Positions 43,828-52,675 are shown, numbered from the stretch's first letter. The stretch: DNA of 64,000 nt from Ardenticatenaceae bacterium (GCA_020634455.1 JACKBQ010000002.1:1612001-1676000), one strand, 5' to 3'. The notes: generated by a model not told the origin, from the sequence alone. Program-made: numbers and translations.

Positions 43828-44757
43828 ATGTCCACCATGTTAGCCAATCGCCTGCAAAAACGGTTCCGCCACCTGCGTAAATGGGCCAGCCGCAATGATA
43901 TTAGCTGTTACCGCCTTTACGAGCGAGACATTCCCGAATACCCACTCATCGTAGATTGGTACCATGGCGAGGCGGTCGTCTGGCTGTATGAACGCAGCAA
44001 GGAAGATGACGAGGCGTGGCACGATGACGCCCTTGAGCAGATTCAGGCCGCGCTAGAGCTGTCGCCGCGCCAGATTTTTGTGAAGACCCGCGCCGTGCAG
44101 CGTGGCCTCCAGCAGCAGTACGAGCGCTTTGGCCAGCAAGGTCACGTCCGGCTGGTGCAAGAACACGGCCTGAACTTTGAGGTAAATTTGAGCGATTACC
44201 TGGACACCGGCCTCTTTTTGGACCATCGCCCCACGCGGCTGATGGTGCGCGAGATGGCAGGCGGACAGCGGGTGCTGAATCTGTTCGCCTACACCGGTTC
44301 CTTTACGATTTATGCCGCAGCAGGCGGGGCCAAAGCGACGACCACCGTGGACATGAGCAAAAATTACTGCGGCTGGGCAGTGCGCAATCTAAAACAGAAC
44401 GGCATCCGCGAAAGCGATCAACATCGGGTGTTGGCCGAAGATTGCTTCCGCTTTTTAGCCACGGACAAGCGCAGCTACGACCTCATCGTCTGCGATCCGC
44501 CCACGTTTAGCAACTCCAAACGGATGACGCGCGGTTCGTTTTCGGTGGATCGGGACCATCCAGAGCTGATTCAAGCCTGCCTGGAGCGATTGGCGCGGGG
44601 CGGCACGCTCATCTTCAGCACCAACTCGCGCAACTTTACGCTGGATGAGGCTGCCCTGCCCCGTGGTTTCCGCGCCAGCGACATTACCCAGCAAACCATC
44701 CCGGAGGATTTTCGCAATGACAAAATCCATCGCTGCTGGCGCATTCAAAAATCATGA
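43828..44757 (+). CDS. rlmK: RlmK/RlmI-like class I rRNA methyltransferase
   Basis: This 309-residue SAM-dependent methyltransferase corresponds to the C-terminal (RlmK) half of E. coli RlmKL, which makes m7G2069 in 23S rRNA. The N-terminal NRLQKRFRHLRKWASRNDIS followed by CYRLYERDIPEYPL is diagnostic; SAM motif I is VLNLFAYTGSFTIYAA and the catalytic-loop motif is VCDPPTFSNS. AAAGGAAACTCT precedes the ATG. It is a stand-alone version lacking the THUMP-RlmL half. The exact nucleotide modified is inferred. Confidence 0.85.
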   Translation: MSTMLANRLQKRFRHLRKWASRNDISCYRLYERDIPEYPLIVDWYHGEAVVWLYERSKEDDEAWHDDALEQIQAALELSPRQIFVKTRAVQRGLQQQYERFGQQGHVRLVQEHGLNFEVNLSDYLDTGLFLDHRPTRLMVREMAGGQRVLNLFAYTGSFTIYAAAGGAKATTTVDMSKNYCGWAVRNLKQNGIRESDQHRVLAEDCFRFLATDKRSYDLIVCDPPTFSNSKRMTRGSFSVDRDHPELIQACLERLARGGTLIFSTNSRNFTLDEAALPRGFRASDITQQTIPEDFRNDKIHRCWRIQKS

Positions 44758-44769
44758 TTGACTTCACTG

Positions 44770-44815
44770 AAAGAACCACAGATTTTACAGATTACGCAGA
44801 TTTTCACTCTGGTAA
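44770..44815. repeat. Short CACAGATTTTACAGATTACG repeat
   Basis: AACCACAGATTTTACAGATT then ACGCAGATTTTCA is a partial member of the same repeat family as 43722-43815, located just after the RlmK-like gene. Confidence 0.6.
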
Positions 44816-44856
44816 CCTCGCACTTTTGCGCCTATGGTGAGCTTTTTTGGATAGAC

Positions 44857-45120
44857 TCAAGATTGATCTGGAGGAACGCGCCAGCGACGGTGCAGCACGA
44901 CCAGCACGACTGCCAGCAGCAGCCAGCCAAATGCCAAAAAACCTAACTGAGCGATACCGCTATCATAAAAAACAACGGCCGTATCCCCCAACCCCGGCAT
45001 CGTGTCAGACAGCACCCACTTTAGGCTAAACTCATACCAAAACCAGAGCCAAAACAGCCCGATGAGCAGGCAAAGAACGGCCGTTACCGGCAAAATCACA
45101 CGTCGCAAAGAGGTAAACAT
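44857..45120 (-). CDS. Small membrane protein, two hydrophobic segments
   Basis: This is an 87-residue protein if ATG 45120 is used; the open frame reaches 45156 and no clear ribosome binding site is visible for either. Segment one is VILPVTAVLCLLIGLFWLWF, segment two is AQLGFLAFGWLLLAVVLVVL, and the ends are basic (HRRWRVPPDQS), giving a hairpin topology with both ends inside. No family is recognised. Two ACGGCCGT copies fall within it. It is probably a real gene because of the coherent membrane topology, but a spurious frame is possible. Confidence 0.5.
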   Translation of the reverse strand: MFTSLRRVILPVTAVLCLLIGLFWLWFWYEFSLKWVLSDTMPGLGDTAVVFYDSGIAQLGFLAFGWLLLAVVLVVLHRRWRVPPDQS

Positions 45121-45163
45121 GGGGGCATTATCGGCAAATTTTGCACTGGCCGTCAATGGTCAT

Positions 45164-45236
45164 TTTGGGATTTGCCACAGAGGGCACAGAGGTTTTAGAG
45201 ATTTTTCTCTTTTTCCTCTGTGCCCTCTGTGGCAAC
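45164..45236. repeat. Inverted CCACAGAGGGCACAGAGG repeat
   Basis: TTGCCACAGAGGGCACAGAG at the left is matched by CCTCTGTGCCCTCTGTGGCA at the right, forming a long hairpin with a short loop around GAGATTTTTCTC. It lies downstream of the HTH-citrate synthase gene (stop at 45240) and may act as its 3' stem. Confidence 0.75.
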
Positions 45237-45239
45237 AAA

Positions 45240-46457
45240 TCATCCCGGCCGTTTGCCCACGTAGCGGGCGCGAGGGCGGATGAGTTGATCTTCGCTGTAC
45301 TGCTCGATGGCCTGGCCCAGCCAACCGGCCGTGCGCCCCAAAGCAAACAACGCCAGCGGTGCGCCGTCTGGCAAATCAGCTGCCACCGCCAGAGCCGCCA
45401 GGCCCATATCAATGGTCGGCAGCTGGCCAGTTGCCTCGGCCATCACTCGGATCAACTCCTGAATGACGGGTACGGCCGTTCCCCCACCAAATTCCCGCAC
45501 CACCAAATCTAGCAGTAAACGCCCACGCGGATCGCCAGCCGGGTAAAGCGGATGGCCAAATCCCGGAATGATTTCCCCGCGCCGCAGCCGCGCCGCCACC
45601 GCCGGGCGCACCCCCGCCACGCTGCCCGCCTCGCGCAGCAAGGTCACGGTTCGCTCAGTGTGGCCACCGTGCCGAGCGCCTTGCAGCGCCGCCAGCCCCA
45701 CCTGCACCACCCCGTACGGCGTCGCCTGGGCCGAGGCCACCACCCGCGCCGCAAACGCGGACACGTTCAGCTCGTGGTCGGCGCACAAAATAAGTGCGCT
45801 GTTGATGAGCGTTTGCATGGCCAAATGGCGCGGCGTCCATTTTTGCTGCAATGCCGTCGCCAAATTTGCCTGCGGCCGTTCCCCGGTGGCCACCCAAGTA
45901 AGCAAATGCAACAGTCGCGCGCCGGTTTGGGCTACGGCCGTTTCCGCCAAATCAAACGCCGCCAAATCATGGCCTGCCAACAGGGGCAGCGCCGCCTGAA
46001 ACCGCTCGAATAGGGACAGCGGCTGCAACATTGGCTGTAAATCTGCCAGCCGCTGAACCACGCTCGACGGAATGTCTGGCGGGAACAAATCGGCCGCGTC
46101 CACCCCGCCTCGCCACAGCAACGACGCCACCGACTCAAAAGCGGCCGTTTGTGCCAGTTCAATCGCGTCGTGACCCCGGTAGTAGAAACGGCCGTCTTCA
46201 ATCAAAGTCACGGCGGAGGCCAAAACCGGCGTGCCCCAATGCAGCGCCGTCTCCGCCGCCTGTGCCGGATTTTGCCGCAGCGCCTTACGCTCCAGCAAAG
46301 CCACCACATCCGCCCGTGCATATTGCCTGGCGCGGCTCTTCCCCGTCCCCGGCTCCGAGCGAATCAGCCCCCGGCTGACGTAGGCATACAGCGTCGGCAG
46401 CGAAATTTCCAGCATCGAGGCTGCTTCTTTGGCGCTCATGAAGGTATCGTTTGTCAT
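45240..46457 (-). CDS. Citrate synthase-family protein with N-terminal helix-turn-helix
   Basis: This is a 405-residue protein. Residues 1-60 form a MerR/excisionase-type HTH (SAKEAASMLEISLPTLYAYV then SRGLIRS), and the rest is a citrate synthase fold. Catalytic-type elements are present: GARHGGHTE, IPGFGHPLYPAGDPRG, LPTIDMGLAAL with the Asp, and the C-terminal RPRARYVG. Such HTH fusions are a known subgroup, and whether they are enzymes, regulators or both is unclear to me. It lies near a second, ordinary citrate synthase (47660), separated by a threonine dehydratase. TTGATTA-type palindromes between them may be its binding site. Confidence 0.85.
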   Translation of the reverse strand: MTNDTFMSAKEAASMLEISLPTLYAYVSRGLIRSEPGTGKSRARQYARADVVALLERKALRQNPAQAAETALHWGTPVLASAVTLIEDGRFYYRGHDAIELAQTAAFESVASLLWRGGVDAADLFPPDIPSSVVQRLADLQPMLQPLSLFERFQAALPLLAGHDLAAFDLAETAVAQTGARLLHLLTWVATGERPQANLATALQQKWTPRHLAMQTLINSALILCADHELNVSAFAARVVASAQATPYGVVQVGLAALQGARHGGHTERTVTLLREAGSVAGVRPAVAARLRRGEIIPGFGHPLYPAGDPRGRLLLDLVVREFGGGTAVPVIQELIRVMAEATGQLPTIDMGLAALAVAADLPDGAPLALFALGRTAGWLGQAIEQYSEDQLIRPRARYVGKRPG

Positions 46458-46459
46458 CT

Positions 46460-46520
46460 CAATTACCCAATTACCAATTACCCAATTACTGTAATGAGTA
46501 ATTGGGTAATTGAGTAATTA
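46460..46520. repeat. Low-complexity AATTACCCAATTAC repeat
   Basis: The spacer between the HTH-citrate synthase and threonine dehydratase genes is made of reiterated AATTACCCAATTAC words on both strands (ATTACCCAATTACTG...GAGTAATTGGGTAATTG), forming a hairpin. The dehydratase stop at 46486 lies inside it. Confidence 0.7.
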
Positions 46521-47460
46521 TTTCGCGCAGCAGGTTCATGGCTAAATTGCCGCCGCTAAGCAAGCAAACGGCCGTTTTCCCCCGCACATCCACCGCCCCA
46601 GACAGCAAAGGCGCAACGGCCGTTGCCCCCGATGGTTCTATGACCCACTGCTGCTCCGCCAGCAAAGCTAAAATCGCCTGCCGAATCTGGGTTTCGTTGA
46701 CCAACAAAATTTCGGGTGGATTTTGATGCAGCAGCTCAAAAGGCTTCGCGCCAAAACCACCCGCCAGCCCATCGGCAATGGTCGGCGCGTGGTCGTACGG
46801 ATCAATGGCGCGGCCCTGGGCAAAGCTGAGCTGCGCCGCTGGGCTGGCCTCCGGCTGCACGCCGATGATGTGGCAGGAGGGATTGATGTGGCGAACGGCC
46901 GTTGCCACCCCACTCACCAAGCCACCACCGCCGATTGGCACCAAAATCAGCTCTGCCGTCGGCAAATCGGCCATAATTTCTACGCCCGCCGTGCCCTGCC
47001 CGGCAATCACGTCCAGGTCGTCGTACGCCGCGATTTCCAACGCGCCGGTTTGGGCAGCAAAATTGGCCGCCGCCTGGTGAGCATCCTCATACGTTTGCCC
47101 GGCCAGATGCAGATTGATGGGAAAGCGGCGCAGCTTTTTTAGCTTGGCATCGGGCGCAGTGTGCGGCACAAAAATATCTACTTGCGCCAGCCCCAACGAC
47201 GCCGCTGCGTGGGCCACGCCCAGCGCGTGGTTCCCCGCCGATGCCGTCACAATCCCCCGCGCCCGCTCGTCGGCACGGAGCTGGCTGAGCTTGTTCAGCG
47301 CCCCGCGTACCTTGAACGAGCCGGTCGGCTGCTGGTTTTCCAGCTTGAGCCAAACATCGCCGCCCGTTTGTTCACTCAAAAAATTGCTGCGAATGAGAGG
47401 AGTGTGGTGGATGAACGGCCGTATCCGCCCTGCCGCCTGCAAAAAATCTACCAGTTCCAT
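46486..47460 (-). CDS. Threonine dehydratase-like PLP enzyme
   Basis: This 324-residue fold-type II PLP enzyme converts threonine (or serine) to 2-oxobutanoate (or pyruvate) and ammonia. The PLP Lys is residue 50 in TGSFKVRGA; SAGNHALG binds the substrate carboxylate and GGGGLVSG the phosphate. There is no C-terminal ACT domain, so it is of the catabolic or unregulated type, not the full IlvA. Its neighbours are two citrate synthase-type genes, which suits 2-oxobutanoate to propionyl-CoA to methylcitrate metabolism; that link is inference. Confidence 0.88.
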   Translation of the reverse strand: MELVDFLQAAGRIRPFIHHTPLIRSNFLSEQTGGDVWLKLENQQPTGSFKVRGALNKLSQLRADERARGIVTASAGNHALGVAHAAASLGLAQVDIFVPHTAPDAKLKKLRRFPINLHLAGQTYEDAHQAAANFAAQTGALEIAAYDDLDVIAGQGTAGVEIMADLPTAELILVPIGGGGLVSGVATAVRHINPSCHIIGVQPEASPAAQLSFAQGRAIDPYDHAPTIADGLAGGFGAKPFELLHQNPPEILLVNETQIRQAILALLAEQQWVIEPSGATAVAPLLSGAVDVRGKTAVCLLSGGNLAMNLLREIITQLPNYSLQ

Positions 47461-47480
47461 AACAAAATTCCCGCTTTGTA

Positions 47481-47496
47481 TTGATTATTTAATCAA
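47481..47496. promoter_or_regulatory. Palindromic operator candidate between dehydratase and citrate synthase genes
   Basis: TTGATTATTTAATCAA is a perfect palindrome with 7-bp arms. It lies 20 bases upstream of the dehydratase start codon and just before the plus-strand -35 box at 47499, so one bound regulator could control both divergent genes. Confidence 0.55.
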
Positions 47497-47498
47497 TA

Positions 47499-47526
47499 TT
47501 GACACACATTGATCAACTATTAAAAT
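47499..47526 (+). promoter_or_regulatory. Sigma-70 type promoter of the citrate synthase gene
   Basis: A perfect -35 TTGACA (47499-47504), a 16-base spacer and a -10 TAAAAT (47521-47526) are followed by about 130 bases of leader to the ATG at 47660. Confidence 0.7.
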
Positions 47527-47559
47527 GAAGCATACTGAATTTGGCTTTTGGAGTCAACT

Positions 47560-47650
47560 GTGGGGGGAGTTAGAAGTGAAAAGTAAATAGTAAAAAGTAA
47601 AAAGTGGGCACTCTACAAACTTGCCTACTTGCAAACTCGCAAACTCAAAA
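47560..47650. repeat. AAAAGTAAAAAGT and CAAACTTGC-type low-complexity repeat
   Basis: GTGAAAAGTAAATAGTAAAA and AGTAAAAAGT words, then CTTGCCTACTTGCAAACTCG and CAAACTC words, fill the leader of the citrate synthase gene. The first family recurs at 59561-59618. Confidence 0.65.
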
Positions 47651-47659
47651 GGAGTTAAC

Positions 47660-48796
47660 ATGTCAACAAACAACGGATACGCCCCCGGCCTGGAGGGGAT
47701 TGTCGCCGCCGAGACGGAACTGAGCCATGTGGATGGCCTCAAAGGCGAACTGATCATTGCTGGTTTCCCGCTGGCGCGGCTTGCGGCTAACGCCACCTTT
47801 GAAGAGGCGGTTTTTTTGCTGTGGAACGGCCGTCTCCCCACCCAAATTGAACTCGCTGACCTGAAACAGGAGCTGGCTGAATTACGGCCGTTGCCCATCG
47901 CCACCGTGGATTTGCTACACGAAGCGACCAAGGCCCGAACCAACCCCATGGACGCCCTGCGCATGGCCGCCGCCACGCTGGATTTGGGCAGCGGCAGCGC
48001 CGATTCGCTCACCACCGCCAAAATGATTGTCGCGCGTGTGGCCACGATTGTGGCCACCACCCACCGACTGCGGCAAGGCGAGGAGCCTGTTGCGCCAGAC
48101 CCGGCCCTAAGCCACGCGGCCAACTTCCTGTTCATGCTCACAGGGGAAGCGCCCAGCGACGCCCGCGTGCGCGGCCTGGAAACGTACCTCAACACCGTCG
48201 TGGATCACGGGCTAAACGCTTCCACTTTTGCCGCGCGGGTCATCGTGGCCACACAGTCGGATTTGGTGTCGGCAATTACCGGGGCGATAGGAGCGTTGAA
48301 AGGGCCGCTGCATGGCGGTGCTCCCGGCCCAGCGCTGGATACAGTGTTTGAAATTGGCCGCGCCGACCGCGCCGAGGCGGTGCTTCAAGCCAAGCTGGAC
48401 GCTGGCGAACGGCTGATGGGCTTTGGTCATCGCGTCTACAAGGTGCGCGATCCGCGCGCCGAGGTGCTGGGTGCAGCAGCGGAGCAAATGTTCCGCGCCG
48501 ATGGCGATATGGCGCTGTATGAGTTGGCAAAATCAGTGGAGGAAACGGCCGTTCGCCTTTTAGCTGTTCACAAACCGGGACGCAACTTGCAGACCAATGT
48601 GGAATTTTACACCGCCCTGCTGCTGCACGGCCTGGGTCTGGACACTGACATCTTTACCCCCACGTTTGCCATCGGTCGTACGGCGGGCTGGTTGGCCCAC
48701 TGTTTTGAGCAGATGAAGTACGGCCGTCTCATTCGCCCCCAATCTCGTTACACGGGCGTGATGGATCGGGTGTGGGTGCCAATCGGCCAGCGGTAA
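47660..48796 (+). CDS. Citrate synthase (or 2-methylcitrate synthase)
   Basis: This 378-residue enzyme condenses acetyl-CoA (or propionyl-CoA) with oxaloacetate. ATG at 47660 is fixed by AAAGGAG 6-7 bases upstream; the open frame begins at 47621. Catalytic His are in GPLHGGAPGPALD and MGFGHRVYKVRDPRA. The position of the third catalytic residue reads TNVEFYTA, with Glu where most citrate synthases have Asp (NVDFYS); I recall the same Glu in some actinobacterial CitA-like enzymes. The C-terminus (GRLIRPQSRYTG) is typical. Substrate preference cannot be told from sequence alone. Confidence 0.9.
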   Translation: MSTNNGYAPGLEGIVAAETELSHVDGLKGELIIAGFPLARLAANATFEEAVFLLWNGRLPTQIELADLKQELAELRPLPIATVDLLHEATKARTNPMDALRMAAATLDLGSGSADSLTTAKMIVARVATIVATTHRLRQGEEPVAPDPALSHAANFLFMLTGEAPSDARVRGLETYLNTVVDHGLNASTFAARVIVATQSDLVSAITGAIGALKGPLHGGAPGPALDTVFEIGRADRAEAVLQAKLDAGERLMGFGHRVYKVRDPRAEVLGAAAEQMFRADGDMALYELAKSVEETAVRLLAVHKPGRNLQTNVEFYTALLLHGLGLDTDIFTPTFAIGRTAGWLAHCFEQMKYGRLIRPQSRYTGVMDRVWVPIGQR

Positions 48797-48866
48797 ACGG
48801 TTAAAGGTAATCGGTAATCCGTGAACAGTAAAACCGATAACGGATAACCGATTACCGATAACGGAT
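48797..48866. repeat. GGTAATCGGTAATC / CCGATTACCGATAAC low-complexity repeat
   Basis: The 70-base spacer between convergent citrate synthase and DUF971 genes is built of reiterated GGTAATCGGTAATCCGTGAA and AACCGATTACCGATAACGGA words, self-complementary overall. The same family fills part of the valS leader at 55722-55869. Confidence 0.75.
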
Positions 48867-49189
48867 TAGCGGGCCAAAGCCGGATCAGATTGCCGCAAAT
48901 AATCCCAGGTATAGATGCCAGATTCGTGGCCATCGCTCCAGAAAAATTGTAGCGCATATGCGCCTACTGCCTGGAGGTTATTGACCGTGACGCCATTATC
49001 CGGCGCATCCCGCACCAGTGCAGGATCAGCGGGGCCACCCATGTTGTCGTGGCCGCCCTTGCACTCTACGCAGGGGCAAGCGGCACGCAAACCTGCAAAC
49101 GGGTACGCACTTTCACGTCCATCGTCCCAACTAATTTTCAACACACGTTCAGTTCTATCGGCTTTAACGCCAGTTGGTCTAACTGCCAT
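48866..49189 (-). CDS. DUF971 family protein
   Basis: This is a 107-residue protein. The family pattern is clear: LKISWDDGRESAYPFAGLRA, the CPCVEC cysteine motif, GVTVNNLQAVGAYALQFFW and HESGIYTWDYLR. The same fold is the N-terminal domain of gamma-butyrobetaine hydroxylases, where the Cys/His residues bind zinc; stand-alone members often lie near iron-sulfur or metabolic genes, and their role is not settled. It begins 8 bases after the stop of the GNAT-nitrilase gene, so both share a transcript. Confidence 0.88.
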   Translation of the reverse strand: MAVRPTGVKADRTERVLKISWDDGRESAYPFAGLRAACPCVECKGGHDNMGGPADPALVRDAPDNGVTVNNLQAVGAYALQFFWSDGHESGIYTWDYLRQSDPALAR

Positions 49190-49197
49190 GACGGTTC

Positions 49198-50763
49198 TTA
49201 CTCCACAGAAATAATTTTGATGGGGATTTTAGGGTTCAGTTCGTACAGGTCAAGGCGGCGGTCGCGCAACGGCCGTACACTACCCAACCCGCGCATCTGG
49301 CTCAAGGCAGACAAATCCAGATCAGCAATGACGGCCGTTTCCACATTGGGATCCGCTAATCCGGCAGTCGCTTCTGGAGGGAAGGCAAAATCGCTGGGGG
49401 TAAAAACGGCCGATTGGCTGTAGTTGAGCAAATACCAGGGCGTGGTCGGCAGATTGCCCGCATTGCCGGACAGCACCACATAAATGTAATTTTCAACGGC
49501 ACGCGCCTGGCTGGTAAACCGAACGCGATAATACGCCTTGCGCTCATCGGTGCTGAACGGCACAAAAATCACTTCGGCACCAGCCATTGTTAACAGTCGG
49601 GACGCTTCGGGAAACTCAATATCGTAGCAAACCTGAATGGCAATTCGGCCTAATGGCGTCTCAAAAATATTCAACCCTTCGCCGGGCTGGATGTCCCAAT
49701 AATCCCGCTCGTAAGGCGTTACGTGCAGCTTGTCCTGGGTATACACATTCCCAGCCGGGCTAAAAAGATGGGCCACGTTGTACAGCTTGCCATCTCGCTC
49801 GGTGGGAATGGTGCCACCGATGATGTAAATGTGGTATTTGGTAGCCAGTTTGGTGAACAGTTCTACATATTTTTCGTGATATGTTGCCAACTCATGTGCG
49901 GCCGTTTTCGGGTCTAGCTCGGGTGACATGAGCGTGAACAACTGTACCGTAAACAATTCTGGCATCAGCAAAAAGTGGCAATGGTACGTATCGGCCGACA
50001 TGGCAAAGAACGTGACCTGCTCTTCAAACTCTTCCCAGCTTCGGATGGAGCGCATCAGGTATTGGGCGGCGCACACACGGACGGTGCGGACAGGTCGGCG
50101 CAAAATTGAAGCGGCGATCTTGCGTTTCTCTGGCTTGTGGTTTGGATTGGGCATTTCCAACCAGGTAGCGTAGTTCAGGCTCCTTTCATCCTCCAAAAAA
50201 TCCATCAGGACGCCTTTTACCGTGTAGCCTGCATCCAAATGGGCCTTTAGCGCGGAATCCCACATTTCCCCGGCCACTACTTTTTCCACATACGCTTCGG
50301 CGGTCATTTTGCCATTAACTAGGTGATAATCGGGAATACGGCCGTGTGCCACCATGCGCCGTAAATTATACTTTTTCAACAGCTGCCGCCGCTTTTGGTA
50401 CAGCCGCTTGGAGATACCCCGCCGCCGAAATTCAGGATGGACGGCAATATCGGCCCCATAGAGCGTATCGCCACTGTACGTGTGGGTGGTAAAGGTGCCC
50501 GCCCCGGTAATTTCCTGGTAACCGTAAGCTTCATCATCCTCTAGCTGAATGATAATTGAGGTGGTGTAACCAACAACCTGATCGTTTAATTCGGCCAGGA
50601 ATTGCCCTTCAGGAAACGCGGCAAATTGCAGGGCATAAACACGACGGCCGTATAAATCATCCCCCTCGTACAAATCGCCATACACAGCCTTGTGGCAGGC
50701 TACAATTTTAGGTATATCTTCTTCTTTCCATTGTCTTACTGTGATTCTGTTTTGAGATTTCAT
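49198..50763 (-). CDS. GNAT acetyltransferase fused to carbon-nitrogen hydrolase (nitrilase)
   Basis: This is a 521-residue two-domain protein. The N-terminal GNAT domain (about 1-215) has the acetyl-CoA loop VHPEFRRRGISKRLYQKRR. The C-terminal nitrilase superfamily domain (about 225-510) has the catalytic triad Glu in LLMPELF, Lys in QDKLHVTPYE and Cys in QVCYDIEFPEASR. The fusion is a known arrangement; it is thought to acylate and hydrolyse amine or amide substrates, but the substrate is unknown. It heads an operon with DUF971. Confidence 0.9.
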   Translation of the reverse strand: MKSQNRITVRQWKEEDIPKIVACHKAVYGDLYEGDDLYGRRVYALQFAAFPEGQFLAELNDQVVGYTTSIIIQLEDDEAYGYQEITGAGTFTTHTYSGDTLYGADIAVHPEFRRRGISKRLYQKRRQLLKKYNLRRMVAHGRIPDYHLVNGKMTAEAYVEKVVAGEMWDSALKAHLDAGYTVKGVLMDFLEDERSLNYATWLEMPNPNHKPEKRKIAASILRRPVRTVRVCAAQYLMRSIRSWEEFEEQVTFFAMSADTYHCHFLLMPELFTVQLFTLMSPELDPKTAAHELATYHEKYVELFTKLATKYHIYIIGGTIPTERDGKLYNVAHLFSPAGNVYTQDKLHVTPYERDYWDIQPGEGLNIFETPLGRIAIQVCYDIEFPEASRLLTMAGAEVIFVPFSTDERKAYYRVRFTSQARAVENYIYVVLSGNAGNLPTTPWYLLNYSQSAVFTPSDFAFPPEATAGLADPNVETAVIADLDLSALSQMRGLGSVRPLRDRRLDLYELNPKIPIKIISVE

Positions 50764-50827
50764 ACCTTAGTTTTACCACGCTTTAGCAGCGTGTAAAACC
50801 GTAGATACGGCCGTCGGATTCACCATT

Positions 50828-52675
50828 TCACCTGTTGCGATTAACGAGATGGCGCATCATGCGCCGGGTATCGCGGCGACGCAAGGCCAAAACGGACAGG
50901 GCAATTGCGGCCACTACCACACTCAAACCTAAAAATGTGCCAACATTAAACACAATGGTGTACCACAAATCCTGTCGCCACCAGTCCTTGTTAAACTCGG
51001 CCAGATCGTACCAAAATGAAGGTAAGGCCAGCAACGTGACAATGAAAGAAACGGCCGCTAATCCCAAAGAAAGCACCGTCGCTTTGTCATTGCTCTTTTC
51101 CGACAAATCCGCGATGTAAAGCTCATCCACGTGGTCCGCCACGCTGTTGATGCTTTCGATGTTGCGCTCCACGTGCTCCAAAATGCGCGGCACATCCAGC
51201 AAGCTAAACAACCGTTCCGCTTTTTGCACCGCATACTCTGCCCGGCTCCAAAACGGTGGATGGCTAATGCTTTGTGCCAGCGCCGCCATCCGCCGTAGAT
51301 GGGCGGCCTGGGCCATCTGCTCCTTGAGTTCGCCCTCAATCACAATGTCGCCGTTGAACATATCGGCTCGAATTTCCTCGATGGTGTTGGCAATTTGGGA
51401 CAGCAGCCGGTAGGAATCACTTTCGATGAGCTGCACCAGCACACGCACTTCCAGCACAAACTCAATCATGCGCTCAATGGCTTCCCAGTAGCGAGCGTAC
51501 TGCACCTTCAGCGTGGCGCTGGGCACGGTAGAGACGGCCATCTCGTAATCGCGCCACTTTTTGGAGGGCATGATGAGCGCCGTTCGTCCAGAAAACAAGC
51601 ATAGCTCATCACTCCACGAAGCCAGATTGGTCGTCTGGTCATCAAACAGGGCATCGGCATGGCTCCAGCGCGGCGAGGGGAAGTAGCCGTTGGCGTCCAG
51701 CTCTTCGTCTGGCTTATCCGGGTCACGCAAAACGGTGCCTTCCAGCAAGCTCACAATGGCATTGCGCAGCTGGTTGGACTGGCGAATTTTATTCAGGGAA
51801 ATGCACACTTTCGTACCGGATTTGGCTGTACCGCGCTTGGCTTTGTCAATCACGCCTGGTTCGGCCAGCAGCTCATCAAAATGGTAAATGATGTACGAGT
51901 CGTGCAGGGGCAAGGAGCGACGAGGGGGATACGGCCGTAATTTTATCGCCCCATCTTTGTGCGGAATGGTGAAACGGCCGTCCTGCACAAACAAGTTAAT
52001 CGCCTCCACCGCCAGCTTCCACTGCACCGGATAGTACATCGTCTCGCTTTCGTGCGGATTTTCCACATCCGCGCCCAGCCACTCCAGCAGTTCTTTTACC
52101 GAGCGCTCTTTTTCAGCCAGCTTGTCTGGCTCATTTTCGTACCGCTCCCGATTGTATTTGAGCCAACGCACCGCGCTGGGCACATCCAGCGGCTCTTGCA
52201 GCTTAATCGCATCCTTGGCCAAATCAATAATCGCGCGGGGCGCTTGCTGGTAGCGGTAAACCAGTCGGATAATAAAAAAGCCCGTCATCGTGGGGCGAAT
52301 GGAAATTTCCCACCGATCCCAAGCCCGCTTAAATAGCGTCTTGAACTGGAAATTGCTCTCTAGCCCTGGCGAAAACGTCACTTTTTCCTTGTCCAGGGCG
52401 TAAGTGGGGGAACTGTGCCGATCCAGCAGCAGCGAGCGAAAAACACCAGTCGCAAAGCCTACATCTTCCACCGTCATATGGGAACCATTGATGGGACTAA
52501 ATCGGGCGGGTTGGGAGAAACTCTGGGGCCATTCTTGCTGCAAAGCCTCGGCAAATTCCAGCGAGCCGCGCACGGTTTCAAACCGCTTGCGGGCTTCTGC
52601 ACCAGCCACAAAGCGCTTCATATTCAGCACCAGCACCACGCTGGTGTACCCTTTGGCTGCAATTCGATGGGACAT
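50828..52675 (-). CDS. Hypothetical membrane protein, large soluble domain and two C-terminal TM segments
   Basis: This is a 615-residue protein of no family I recognise. ATG at 52675 is selected by AAGGAG 9 bases upstream; the open frame reaches 52756. Residues 1-500 are soluble, mixed alpha/beta, with many Trp and Arg. Residues about 480-545 form helices (LKEQMAQAAHLRRMAALAQS and others), and the C-terminus holds two membrane segments (VLSLGLAAVSFIVTLLALPS and IVFNVGTFLGLSVVVAAIAL) followed by basic residues. The helix-plus-two-TM end is CorA-like in outline, but the GMN motif is absent. It is isolated, upstream of a hairpin repeat and valS. Confidence 0.75.
   Translation of the reverse strand: MSHRIAAKGYTSVVLVLNMKRFVAGAEARKRFETVRGSLEFAEALQQEWPQSFSQPARFSPINGSHMTVEDVGFATGVFRSLLLDRHSSPTYALDKEKVTFSPGLESNFQFKTLFKRAWDRWEISIRPTMTGFFIIRLVYRYQQAPRAIIDLAKDAIKLQEPLDVPSAVRWLKYNRERYENEPDKLAEKERSVKELLEWLGADVENPHESETMYYPVQWKLAVEAINLFVQDGRFTIPHKDGAIKLRPYPPRRSLPLHDSYIIYHFDELLAEPGVIDKAKRGTAKSGTKVCISLNKIRQSNQLRNAIVSLLEGTVLRDPDKPDEELDANGYFPSPRWSHADALFDDQTTNLASWSDELCLFSGRTALIMPSKKWRDYEMAVSTVPSATLKVQYARYWEAIERMIEFVLEVRVLVQLIESDSYRLLSQIANTIEEIRADMFNGDIVIEGELKEQMAQAAHLRRMAALAQSISHPPFWSRAEYAVQKAERLFSLLDVPRILEHVERNIESINSVADHVDELYIADLSEKSNDKATVLSLGLAAVSFIVTLLALPSFWYDLAEFNKDWWRQDLWYTIVFNVGTFLGLSVVVAAIALSVLALRRRDTRRMMRHLVNRNR

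Noticed and set aside
50828..52675. CorA magnesium channel
   Set aside because: Two C-terminal membrane segments follow a helical region, but the GMN signature is absent and the protein is twice the usual length.
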